Below are positions 17,828 through 26,203 of a stretch of DNA of 64,000 nt, in pieces (the stretch's first letter is position 1; each line of letters opens with the position of its first letter). Made by a program: the position numbers and the translations under genes. The stretch spans positions 3,513,001 through 3,577,000 of the forward strand of contig NZ_CP077085.1 in assembly GCF_014268455.2 (NCBI RefSeq). The letters are read 5' to 3'. Under the pieces are notes generated by a model. The model was not told where the DNA came from and searched no databases. It saw nothing but the letters and a program-made list of their open reading frames with translations. Source of the stretch: Pseudomonas shahriarae. GTDB lineage: Bacteria > Pseudomonadota > Gammaproteobacteria > Pseudomonadales > Pseudomonadaceae.

Positions 17828-17855
17828 TCGCCGAAGGTACCCACGCCTTTGGCGA
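17828..17855 (+). other. Intercistronic hairpin before the halogenase-like gene
   Basis: TCGCCGAAGG (17828-17837) pairs with CCTTTGGCGA (17846-17855), with one G-U pair and an 8-base loop. There is no T-run after it, so it is not a simple terminator. It lies in the largest gap (63 bp) of the enzyme operon after the FeeM-like gene and may set the relative level of downstream genes. Confidence 0.55.
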
Positions 17856-17880
17856 ACCCACTTGTTCAGGGACTGACGAC

Positions 17881-19551
17881 ATGAAACGAATCGCAATCAT
17901 GGGGGCCGGTGTAGCCGGTCACCTGGCCGCGCTGTACTTCAAAAAAAGGTTACCGGGTGTCGAAGTCATCCTGATCGGGCGTCCGGACCGCAAGCGCCCG
18001 ATCGTCGGCGAGTCCACAGTCGAGTTGACTACCCACTTCTTCAAGGGCCTGGGGCTGGGGCGCCTGCTGGAAGAAAAGCACTACCACAAGTACGGCCTGA
18101 CCTATTACCTGAAGCTGCGCAACAACCCCGAGTGCCGCAACTACGTGGTGCACGAGGCTCCGGGCGTGATCCGCATGCCGGCCTACAATCTCAACCGTTT
18201 CAGTTTCGACAAGGACCTGCGCCAGATTGTCGGTGATCAGCAGGTACAAATGATTGAGGCCGATGTCACTGCCGTCGACCTCAATGCCGGTGAGCACGCC
18301 ACCCACCTGCTGACCCTGCGCAGTGCCGCCGATGAGCAACAGCAACTGACCGCCGATTGGGTGGTGGACGCCACCGGCCGCAATCGCTTCATGGCGAAAA
18401 AGCTCAAGCTGCACAAAGAAGCGACGTACCAGCGCAGTACCTTCTGGCTCAGGCTCAAGGACTTCGACCGCAGCATCTTGTCCAGCATCACCGCGCACAA
18501 GGACAAGCATCACTGCTACGACCCGTACTACGTGACCCATCATTTTTATGGCAAGGGCTACTGGATCTGGATGATCCCGATGCGCAGCGACGACGGCAAC
18601 GAGATGATCAGCATCGGCATCACCTACCGGCCGGACATGATCGAGCAGAAAATCGGCACCCTGGAGGCCTTCAAGGAAAAGGTCATGGCCGACCATCCGG
18701 TGATTACCGAGTTGATCGAGTCGGGCCAACTGGTCGATACCCAGGCCATGCACAACTACATGTACGAGGCGCGGCAATACTACTCGACCGAAGGTTGGTT
18801 CCTGCTGGGCGACGCAGCCTTTACCTTCGACCCGGCCAACAGCGCCGGGCTGGCCTATGTGGCGCAGCAGATCCCGCAAGTCGCTGCGATGATCGAGAAG
18901 GATATCCACGGCAGCCTGACACCCGCCTACGTCAACTGCCTGGAGTCGCACATCCAGGCGCAACTGGCCCTGCAGGACACCTGGAGCAAGTGGTACGAGG
19001 TGATGGACGACCCGTTCATGATGGGCTGGACCCTGCTGTTCGCCAACATGGCGTACTTCCACGTGGTGTTGCCGATGTACATGACCGGGGATTTTCTCGA
19101 TGGTCATCAGGCCCAGCAATTTGCCGACCTGCTGCCGCGCTACACCCGCGAGATGCAACCCTCGCCCCTGCCGTTTGCCTGCCTGCTGCAAGAGATCCGT
19201 CGCTCGAACCCGGGCTTGAGCCCGGAGATGATGCCCAACCTCTACTCACGCACCATCAACTTCGACCTGTACAGGGCGGAGAACCGCGCACGGCCGATCT
19301 ACGCCTCCAACTATTACCTGCGCTCGGCGCTGCTGCGGGTGCGGCTGATGAAAATGGTCAAGTGGTCGCTGTCCGCACGCCACTTCAAGTTGTTGCTGCG
19401 CCATGGCGGTGGCGCCGTGCAGGACCTGGCACGGGCTGCGGTCCTGCGCCTGCGCCCTTCACTGTTCTACAAATATGGCGAGTCGCCGGAGCTGCTGAAG
19501 TCGCCGTTTGGCAAGGAAGGTGGCTTCCTCGACCTGGTACGTCGCGGATGA
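17881..19551 (+). CDS. Flavin-dependent halogenase-like FAD monooxygenase
   Basis: Protein of 556 aa. It begins with an FAD-binding GAGVAG at residues 8-13, followed by GESTVE (43-48), the GEATV-like motif of tryptophan halogenases. The halogenase fingerprint WxWxIP is present as WIWMIP at 228-233. A further FAD motif reads FLLGDAAFTFDP, then NSAGLA. A lysine at about 70 (HKYGLTYY) is a candidate for the catalytic lysine that forms the chloramine/HOCl relay. It lies 63 bp after the peroxiredoxin gene and overlaps the amidase gene by ATGA. It could halogenate a phenol or pyrrole ring, or be a halogenase-fold monooxygenase. A flavin reductase partner is not encoded nearby. Confidence 0.82.
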   Translation: MKRIAIMGAGVAGHLAALYFKKRLPGVEVILIGRPDRKRPIVGESTVELTTHFFKGLGLGRLLEEKHYHKYGLTYYLKLRNNPECRNYVVHEAPGVIRMPAYNLNRFSFDKDLRQIVGDQQVQMIEADVTAVDLNAGEHATHLLTLRSAADEQQQLTADWVVDATGRNRFMAKKLKLHKEATYQRSTFWLRLKDFDRSILSSITAHKDKHHCYDPYYVTHHFYGKGYWIWMIPMRSDDGNEMISIGITYRPDMIEQKIGTLEAFKEKVMADHPVITELIESGQLVDTQAMHNYMYEARQYYSTEGWFLLGDAAFTFDPANSAGLAYVAQQIPQVAAMIEKDIHGSLTPAYVNCLESHIQAQLALQDTWSKWYEVMDDPFMMGWTLLFANMAYFHVVLPMYMTGDFLDGHQAQQFADLLPRYTREMQPSPLPFACLLQEIRRSNPGLSPEMMPNLYSRTINFDLYRAENRARPIYASNYYLRSALLRVRLMKMVKWSLSARHFKLLLRHGGGAVQDLARAAVLRLRPSLFYKYGESPELLKSPFGKEGGFLDLVRRG

Positions 19552-21029
19552 ACGGCATGGCGCAGGTCCGCACTGACCTGCTGGACCTGAGTGCCGTGCA
19601 ACTGGCGTGGTTGATTCGCGGCAAGCAGATATCGCCGGTGGAACTGATCGAGCAATGCATTGCGCGCCTGGAGCAGGTCCAGCCACTGTGCAATGCGATG
19701 GCGGTCGACCTGTTCGAGGCTGCCCGCGACGCTGCCCGCCGGGCCGAAGAGGATGTGCTCAAGGGGCGGCCACTGGGACGCTTGCACGGCGTGCCCTTCT
19801 CCATGAAGGAAGGCCTGGGTCTTGCGGGGGCCCCCAAGACCTGCGGCTCACGCCTGCGCAGCAACACCCGCGCCCGCAGCACCGCCACGGTGGCCACGCG
19901 GCTGCTGGCGGCCGGCGCCATCCCCCTGGCCTTGGGCAATCAGGCAGAGATGGCGTTGTGGCCCGAAACGGACAACCTGGTGTATGGCCGCACACTCAAC
20001 CCCTACGACACCTCACGCACCGCCGGTGGCAGCAGCGGCGGTGACTCAGTGATGGTCGCCAGCGGATGCGTGCCCTTTGCCCTGGGCACCGACGGCGGCG
20101 GCTCGATCCGCATCCCGGCGGCGTTCAATGGGATTTTTGGTTTGAAGCCGTCACGGGGGCTGGTGCCGCTGAGTGGGCACCTGCCGCTGGATGACCAGCG
20201 GTGGTCATTGCCGGTGTCCCAAGCCGTTGCCGGCCACTTTGCAGCGGGCCCCCTGTGCCGGTACGCAGAGGACCTGGGCGTAGTGCTGGAGGTCATCGCC
20301 GGCAGCGACGGGATCGACCGCAATATCCACTCCGGCTACCAGCAACCGCCCCAGGCGACACCGCTCAAGCGCGTATTCATCTGCCTGCCGGCCCCTGTCA
20401 AATGGGGCACGCCACTCTCGCCCGCCGTGACTGCTGCGGTGATCGAGACCGGCCAGCGTTATGCGGACCAAGGTGTGGAGGTGCAAGCCTGGAGTGAAAG
20501 CTGTTTAACCAACGCGTTTTTTATCTGGCTGGCCGTACTCAAGTGCGAGACCCATATTCACCTGGCCGACTACCTCGGGGATGGGCAGCCACTGAATTAT
20601 CCACGGGCGTTGTATGCAGCCCTGGCTGGCAGGCCGCAGTTCTCCCGGGGGCCACTGCTTGCCAGCTTGATGGACAGCTGCGGCGATCAGCTGGGCAACC
20701 CGGGGCTCGCGCGGTTCCTGAAGCAGCGCGATCACTTGCAGCAGGCCCTGGCCGGGTTGTTCGACGGCCAGAGCATTCTGGTGTTGCCGGCCACCCCGAG
20801 CGTGGCGCCGGCCCATGGCAGTGCCCTGAAGCGCCCGTTCGATATCGGCTATTGCGCGCTGTTCAATGTCCTCGGTTTTCCGGCCCTTTGCGTGCCTATG
20901 GGGCGCCTCGACCAGGGCTGCCCGGTGGCCGTGCAACTGGTGGCCGGGCTGGGCCAGGACGCGTTGTTACTGGAAGCCGCGCGCTTTCTGGAAATGGAAT
21001 TCGGCGGCTGGCGCAAGCCCCCGCTCTGA
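19548..21029 (+). CDS. Amidase-signature family hydrolase (FAAH-like)
   Basis: Protein of 493 aa with the complete amidase-signature core. The catalytic Lys is in VPFSMKEGLGLAG, the cis-Ser in GGSSGGD, and the nucleophilic Ser in DGGGSIRIPAAFNGIFGLKP. The family hydrolyses amides, including fatty-acid amides (FAAH), or transfers acyl groups. Placed in one operon with a FeeM-like N-acyl synthase, it could trim an N-acyl protecting group or form the final amide; this is inference. The start ATG overlaps the halogenase stop (ATGA); an alternative ATG lies nine bases further. A 24-bp gap leads to the antiporter gene. Confidence 0.88.
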   Translation: MNGMAQVRTDLLDLSAVQLAWLIRGKQISPVELIEQCIARLEQVQPLCNAMAVDLFEAARDAARRAEEDVLKGRPLGRLHGVPFSMKEGLGLAGAPKTCGSRLRSNTRARSTATVATRLLAAGAIPLALGNQAEMALWPETDNLVYGRTLNPYDTSRTAGGSSGGDSVMVASGCVPFALGTDGGGSIRIPAAFNGIFGLKPSRGLVPLSGHLPLDDQRWSLPVSQAVAGHFAAGPLCRYAEDLGVVLEVIAGSDGIDRNIHSGYQQPPQATPLKRVFICLPAPVKWGTPLSPAVTAAVIETGQRYADQGVEVQAWSESCLTNAFFIWLAVLKCETHIHLADYLGDGQPLNYPRALYAALAGRPQFSRGPLLASLMDSCGDQLGNPGLARFLKQRDHLQQALAGLFDGQSILVLPATPSVAPAHGSALKRPFDIGYCALFNVLGFPALCVPMGRLDQGCPVAVQLVAGLGQDALLLEAARFLEMEFGGWRKPPL

Positions 21030-21053
21030 CACCTCAAGTACTAGGACCTCCCC

Positions 21054-22391
21054 ATGCAAACCAACACCAGCGCTATCACGCTACAAGCCCCTGCGCCTGC
21101 GGGCGGGCAATCGGCCGTGGGCTCCCAGGCCGAGCATTTGACCCTGTTGTTCCTGATCCAACTGATCGTGATTTTCAGCGCCAGCCGCCTGATCTCCTGG
21201 CTCAGCACCCGCTGCCTGGGGCAAACCCCGGTGGCCGGGGAGATTCTCGCCGGGCTGGTCCTGGGCCCGAGCCTGCTGGGGTATTTTTTCCCGGAACTGC
21301 TCAGCAGTATCTTTGTGCCGCAAACCTCCACCGCCTTTGTCGCCACGGCCCAGGTCGGCCTGATTCTGTTGATGTTCCAGGTGGGCCTGGAATTTGAATT
21401 CGGCGCCCACCTCAAGGGGCGTAAACGCTCGATCATGGCGATCAGCCTGGGTGGACTGCTGGTGCCATTTGCCAGTGGCTTCCTGGTGGCCGAGTATTTC
21501 TGGCAACAGATCGTCGGCGACAAGCCGCCACTGCTGGCCTTCCAACTGTTTTTTGCCACGGCGTTGTCGATCACCGCCTTGCCGATCCTTGGGCGGATCT
21601 TCATGGAACTGGGGCTGTCCCGCTCCCGCGTGGCCACCCTGACGATTGGCGCGGCGGCCATCGATGATGTGTGCGGCTGGCTGATCCTCGGTGGGGTAAC
21701 GTCGATCATCGCGTCCAATTTCAGTGTGTGGGCCTCCCTGGGCAGGATCCTCGCGCTGGCGGTGTTTATCGTGTTGGTGCTGTGGGTGGTGCGGCCCTTG
21801 GTGCTGCGCTGGATCATCGGCGACCTGGAGCGCAAGCCGCTGTCGGCCCAGGGTATTTCCCTGATGCTGATCGTGCTGTTTGGCAGTGCAGTGATTACCA
21901 ACCTGATCGGCGTATTTTCGATCATTGGCGGTTTTATCATCGGCGTCGCCCTGCACACCCACCGGCCCTTTGTCACACAGTGGAATGCCAAGGTCAGTGG
22001 TCTGGTCAATGCGTTTTTCCTGCCGGTGTTCTTTGCCTACACCGGCCTGCGCACCGACATCGGCTCGCTCAACGGCGACACGGCGCTGCTCAATTGCTTT
22101 CTGGTGTGCCTGGTGGCGTTCGCCAGCAAATTCTTCGGGGCTTACGGCGCCAGCCGCTGGCTGGGCGAGACACCGCGCAACAGCGCGCTGATCGGCGTGT
22201 GCATGAACACCCGGGCGCTGATGGAACTGGTGGTGCTCAACGTGGGCTATGACCTGGGCGTGCTGCCCAAGGAGTACTTCACCATGCTGGTGATCATGGC
22301 CATCATCAGTACCTTTATCGCCTCGCCCCTGATCCGCCTGCTGACGAGTGAAGAGCGACGTATACCGGTGGGCCAACCTGCGGTGAAATAA
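21054..22391 (+). CDS. CPA2-family monovalent cation:proton antiporter
   Basis: Inner-membrane protein of 445 aa with about 12 hydrophobic spans after a polar 25-residue N-terminus. Family marks include TPVAGEILAGLVLGPSLLG, the GLILLMFQVGLEFEF stretch, the paired acidic residues in AAAIDDVCGW, and FFLPVFFAYTGLRTD. No RCK/TrkA-N nucleotide-binding tail is present, so this is the short KefB/NapA-like form. It closes the enzyme run on the same strand. Antiporters of this kind occur in some metabolite clusters, where they may help export or ion homeostasis; that role is inferred here. Confidence 0.9.
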   Translation: MQTNTSAITLQAPAPAGGQSAVGSQAEHLTLLFLIQLIVIFSASRLISWLSTRCLGQTPVAGEILAGLVLGPSLLGYFFPELLSSIFVPQTSTAFVATAQVGLILLMFQVGLEFEFGAHLKGRKRSIMAISLGGLLVPFASGFLVAEYFWQQIVGDKPPLLAFQLFFATALSITALPILGRIFMELGLSRSRVATLTIGAAAIDDVCGWLILGGVTSIIASNFSVWASLGRILALAVFIVLVLWVVRPLVLRWIIGDLERKPLSAQGISLMLIVLFGSAVITNLIGVFSIIGGFIIGVALHTHRPFVTQWNAKVSGLVNAFFLPVFFAYTGLRTDIGSLNGDTALLNCFLVCLVAFASKFFGAYGASRWLGETPRNSALIGVCMNTRALMELVVLNVGYDLGVLPKEYFTMLVIMAIISTFIASPLIRLLTSEERRIPVGQPAVK

Positions 22392-22412
22392 GAGACCTGA
22401 CACCCGGCGTCA

Positions 22413-22573
22413 TCGTCGACGGTTTTCGCCGGTAAGCCGGCTCCTACAGGGTCAGATGAGCCCCGGCTTTTTGTAGGAGCTGGCTTGCCAGCGAAAAACG
22501 CAAACTGGCTGCGTTTCTGCAGGTTGCCCGCATTATCGTTGACGATTTTCGCCGGCAAGCCGGCTCCTGCAGG
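22413..22573. repeat. Cluster of three REP elements
   Basis: Three related units are visible. 22413-22449 and 22536-22573 share the form tcgtcgacggttttcgccgg then aagccggctcctacag, and 22472-22497 is an inverted copy (tgtaggagctggcttgccag). The inverted order allows strong hairpins. The cluster lies between the convergent antiporter and YcaC-like genes, so it probably also ends transcription from both sides. Confidence 0.88.
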
Positions 22574-22589
22574 AGGTGGGGGCTGGGGC

Positions 22590-23216
22590 TTACTTGCCCT
22601 CGGTCAACGCGTTGTAGCTGGTGAACAGGTTGCGATAGTCCGGGATGTGGTTGGAGAACAAGGTCCCCAGGCCTTCGATATCGTTGCGCCAGTCGCGGTG
22701 CAGCTCGCAGGCCAGGCCAAACCAGGTCATCAGTTGCGCGCCGTTGGCGGTCATGCGGGCCCAGGCCGATTGCTGGGTCAGTTCGTTGAAAGTGCCGGAG
22801 GCATCGGTCACCACAAACACGTCATAGCCTTCGGCCAGGGCCGACAGCGCCGGGAACGCCACGCACACCTCGGTCACCACGCCAGCGATGATCAGTTGCT
22901 TCTTGCCGGTAGCCTTGATGGCCTTGACGAAGTCTTCGTTGTCCCAGGCGTTGATCTGGCCAGGGCGGGCAATGTACGGCGCGTCCGGGAACAGCGCCTT
23001 GAGCTCGGGCACCAGCGGGCCGTTGGGGCCGGTTTCGAAACTGGTGGTGAGGATGGTCGGCAGCTTGAAGTACTTGGCCAGGTCAGCCAGGGCCAGTACG
23101 TTGTTCTTGAACTTGTCGGGCTCGATATCGCGGACCAGTGACAGCAAGCCAGCCTGATGGTCAACCAGCAGGACAGCTGCGTTGTCTTTGTCCAGGCGAA
23201 CGTAGGGTTTAGACAT
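22590..23216 (-). CDS. ycaC: YcaC-like isochorismatase-family hydrolase
   Basis: Soluble hydrolase of 208 aa, the same length as E. coli YcaC. The family Asp lies in VLLVDHQAGLL, the nucleophilic Cys in GVVTEVCVAFPAL, and the N-terminus SKPYVRLDKDNAA is typical. The true substrate of YcaC-type proteins is not settled. I chose the ATG at 23216, seven bases after AGGAG; the adjacent ATG at 23219 is equally in frame. It is transcribed away from a LysR gene 249 bp upstream, which is its likely regulator. It ends next to a REP cluster. Confidence 0.9.
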   Translation of the reverse strand: MSKPYVRLDKDNAAVLLVDHQAGLLSLVRDIEPDKFKNNVLALADLAKYFKLPTILTTSFETGPNGPLVPELKALFPDAPYIARPGQINAWDNEDFVKAIKATGKKQLIIAGVVTEVCVAFPALSALAEGYDVFVVTDASGTFNELTQQSAWARMTANGAQLMTWFGLACELHRDWRNDIEGLGTLFSNHIPDYRNLFTSYNALTEGK

Positions 23217-23465
23217 CATGATGCTCCTGGTAAAAAGGTGTTTCCCGAAATGGGCCGCACCGGAAAGAGTCAACGGTGTTTATGGCGCTGGGAGTCTAGC
23301 TCGTCGTCACTGAACCACTTTCACTGACAAAACCCGCCTATTGACCGTCCTCGCGTGCCCCGCTGATGGTTGTAGGAAAAAACCAGGGTCCCACTTTAGT
23401 CATCACACTAGGTGCTCGGTAGTGGTTGAATTAAACTTCACCATCTCAAAAATGGAACGATACCC

Positions 23466-24407
23466 ATGTTCGACCTGAATGAGCTCTTCCTCTACGCCAA
23501 GGTGGTTGAGCATGGTGGTTTCGCAGCGGCCGGTCGGGCGCTGAACATGCCCAAGTCGACCTTGAGCCGCCGGGTCAGCCAGCTGGAAGCGCGGCTGGGG
23601 GCACGCCTGATACAACGCTCCACCCGTCAGTTCCAGGTCACTGATATTGGCCAGGCCTACTACCGCCACTGCGTGGCAATGACCGCCGAGGCAGAGTCCG
23701 CCGAGGAGCTGATCGCCTTCAACAAAGCCGAGCCGCGCGGAGTGATTCGCCTGAGTTGCACCACCGCGCTGCTCAATTACTGGGTAGCGCCGATGCTGGG
23801 CCAGTTCATGGCGCAGTGCCCCAGCGTTGAACTCAATGTGAAGAGTTTCAACCGCAAGGTCGATGTGATCAGCGAGGGCTATGACATTGCGCTGAACCTG
23901 TGCTTCCCGCCCCTGGAAAGCAGCGACCTGGTGATGAAACTGCTCGCCAGGAGCCCCCAGGTGTTGGTAGCGAGCCCGGCGTTTTTGCAGGCGCATCCAC
24001 TGCCCCTACTCCCTGCGGATTTATCCGGGCTGCCGACCATCAACTGGGGCAGCCCGCTGTTGCAATACACCTGGGGGCTGACCGGGCCAGAAGGCATGAG
24101 GGCTGAGATCTGCCACACCCCACGGCTGGTCAGTGACGACATGCCGACCCTGAAAAGCGCGGTACTGCTGGGCGTGGGCATCGCCAACCTGCCGCTGGCC
24201 GTGGTCAAGGATGAGATAGACGACGGCCGCCTGGTCAGCCTGCTCCCCGACTGGCAACCCACCGAAGGTGTGATCAGCGCTGTCTTCCCTTCAAGGCGCG
24301 GGCTGTTACCGTCGGTGCGCACCTTGATCGACTTTCTGGCGCAGGCGTTTGAAAAACACCAGCAAAGCCAGGCCGCGAGAACGTCAAACTTCGATGAGTC
24401 CAGCTAG
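23466..24407 (+). CDS. LysR-family transcriptional regulator
   Basis: Protein of 313 aa. The N-terminal helix-turn-helix covers about residues 4-60 (LNELFLYAKVVEHGGFAAAG, then LNMPKSTLSRRVSQLE), followed by a periplasmic-binding-like effector domain with CTTALLNYW at its start. It is closest in feel to the LysR subgroup paired with oxidoreductases and YcaC-type hydrolases. It is divergent from the ycaC-like gene and probably controls it and itself from the 249-bp gap. The effector is unknown. Confidence 0.93.
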   Translation: MFDLNELFLYAKVVEHGGFAAAGRALNMPKSTLSRRVSQLEARLGARLIQRSTRQFQVTDIGQAYYRHCVAMTAEAESAEELIAFNKAEPRGVIRLSCTTALLNYWVAPMLGQFMAQCPSVELNVKSFNRKVDVISEGYDIALNLCFPPLESSDLVMKLLARSPQVLVASPAFLQAHPLPLLPADLSGLPTINWGSPLLQYTWGLTGPEGMRAEICHTPRLVSDDMPTLKSAVLLGVGIANLPLAVVKDEIDDGRLVSLLPDWQPTEGVISAVFPSRRGLLPSVRTLIDFLAQAFEKHQQSQAARTSNFDESS

Positions 24408-24585
24408 AGCCACGAAGCGCCTGGCCGCTGTTTTACTCCCGGGCGAGGCACAACGAAACGTCCACTATCGCGCCACACAAATCCGCACCGTGGCGCCATC
24501 AGGCACTGCCATTACCCTGCCAGTATTTACGCAGCGTCTTTTTGAGCTAGCCTTGCCCTGCCGCTCCTTCTTACACAGTGAACTC

Positions 24586-24840
24586 ATGGAAACGCTCACC
24601 AAAACAGAGATCGAAAGTGCTCTTTCCAGTCGCCTACCCAACTGTGTCGTCACCTGCCTGATCAACCCGGACGGCAGCCTCTCAGTGACTGTTTTAGCGC
24701 CAGATGCCAATCAATTCACCATCGCGAGCATCAATCGTGCCCAGTATCACGCCGAGTCGGGAATCAATAGGCTTGTCCGGGAGATCCTCGAGGAAATGGT
24801 GGTATCCCGGCAATCATCCCACCTGCCGCCGGAGGGGTAA
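24586..24840 (+). CDS. DUF1652 family small protein
   Basis: Protein of 84 aa resembling the DUF1652 family common in pseudomonads (TKTEIESALSSRLPNCVVTC, then NPDGSLSVTVLAPD). Function unknown. A longer reading frame starts inside the LysR gene, but family similarity begins at the ATG at 24586, so this start is preferred although no clear ribosome site is visible. It stands alone between the LysR gene and a convergent dehydrogenase gene. Confidence 0.75.
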   Translation: METLTKTEIESALSSRLPNCVVTCLINPDGSLSVTVLAPDANQFTIASINRAQYHAESGINRLVREILEEMVVSRQSSHLPPEG

Positions 24841-24994
24841 TCGCCTTGGCGAGAATGCCCGGATAGTGACCGATCCCCGGCTCGGAGGTGGCGATACACA
24901 CCCACAATTCGGCGGTGAATTGGGGGTGCGCCGAGGCCTTGAAAGTCGCGGCGGATCAGTGACCTGCGCCGCTTCGTTCTGCACCAGGGGCGCG

Positions 24995-25852
24995 TCAGAG
25001 AATCGGCTTGCCGCCGGTCACGCCATAACGTTCACCGGAGATGTAACTGCCCTCGTCCGACGCCAGCAGTACGTAAATCGGCGCCACCTCGACCGGTTGG
25101 CCTGGCCGACCGAGGGGCGTATTGGCACCGAAATGCTTCACCGCCTCCTGCGACATAGTCGATACGATCAAGGGCGTCCAGATTGGCCCCGGTGCAACGC
25201 TGTTGACGCGGATACCGCGCTTACCCAGCAACTGCGCCAGCCCGGCGGTGAAGTTCGCGATGGCGCCTTTGGTGGCCGCGTAAGGTAACAGCGTCGGGTT
25301 GGGGGTGTCGGAGTTGACCGAGCTGGTGTTGATGATGGAACTGCCCTCGGCCATGTGGGGCAGCGCGGCCTTGCAGATGCGAAACATCGCTGTCACGTTG
25401 ACATCGAATGTCATTACCCATTCTTCATCGCTGATTTCTTCAAGGGTTTCGTGGGACATCTGGAACGCAGCATTGTTGACCAGGATGTCGATGCGCCCGA
25501 ACGTCTCCACCGTGTCATTCACGATGGCCGCACACTGCGCCAGGTTCCTCAGATCTCCCGGCAGCAGCAGGCATTGGCGCCCGGCCGCCTCGACCCAGCG
25601 CGCAGTCTCTTTTGCGTCCTCGTGTTCGTCCAGGTATGACACCGCTACGTCAGCGCCTTCCCGGGCAAAAGCGATGGCCACGGCGCGCCCGATGCCGCTG
25701 TCAGCCCCGGTGATCAAGGCGATTTTGTTGGCAAGCCGGCCTGAGCCTTTATAGGTTTGTTCACCGCAATCGGGCTGGGGATCCATTCGGCGTTGATCAC
25801 CCGGCACAGGTTGCTGTTGAGGTGCGAAAGGGGGTTTTGGATAGTTGATCAT
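24995..25852 (-). CDS. Short-chain dehydrogenase/reductase, YghA-like
   Basis: NAD(P)-dependent oxidoreductase of 285 aa. The cofactor motif is ITGADSGIG, then NNAA. The catalytic Ser is in NTSSVNS and the YxxxK pair in YAATKGA. The proline-rich N-terminal leader with YKGSGRLANKIALITG is typical of the YghA group of general-stress SDRs. AGGAGG lies eight bases before the ATG at 25852, which rules out the slightly longer start. The gene stands alone; the physiological substrate is unknown. Confidence 0.92.
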   Translation of the reverse strand: MINYPKPPFAPQQQPVPGDQRRMDPQPDCGEQTYKGSGRLANKIALITGADSGIGRAVAIAFAREGADVAVSYLDEHEDAKETARWVEAAGRQCLLLPGDLRNLAQCAAIVNDTVETFGRIDILVNNAAFQMSHETLEEISDEEWVMTFDVNVTAMFRICKAALPHMAEGSSIINTSSVNSDTPNPTLLPYAATKGAIANFTAGLAQLLGKRGIRVNSVAPGPIWTPLIVSTMSQEAVKHFGANTPLGRPGQPVEVAPIYVLLASDEGSYISGERYGVTGGKPIL

Positions 25853-26203
25853 CAGTGTTCCTCCTGGGTTTTCCTCTTCTTGCGAGGACACCCCGGGGGC
25901 GTTAGTTCAGATCAAATTGCGAAATCCGGATTAGCGTCAGGGCGGCCGGTGTCTACCCGTCATATCCGGCATCGCCCCACTGCTGATCAGTACCAATGGG
26001 TCGTCATCGACCAGCAGTCTCTCGAAACGCCGTTGAGAAAGGCAGTCGTCTGCGGCCGACTCAAGTCCGGCCGATACAGGCGCCTCGGACCGGCACACGG
26101 GGCACGGGGCACGCAGACGGTCATGGGGCAGGATCGAGGGCAGTGGGTGTAGATCTCGCCCCCCACGCTGAGGCAGGATGCAGTTTTACAGTGCGGGTGA
26201 GTT
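25853..26203. other. Intergenic region, no gene recognised
   Basis: This 351-bp stretch separates the divergent SDR and ClbS-like genes and must hold both promoters. Short open frames on the + strand (for example around 25996-26160) lack a ribosome site and any family resemblance. No strong repeat or RNA gene is evident. Confidence 0.5.

Noticed and set aside
18357..19547. Upstream extension of the amidase frame through the halogenase gene
   Set aside because: The frame is open only because of high GC; amidase similarity begins at 19548, where a start overlaps the halogenase stop.
24349..24585. N-terminal extension of the DUF1652 gene into the LysR gene
   Set aside because: The added residues have no family similarity and overlap a real coding end.
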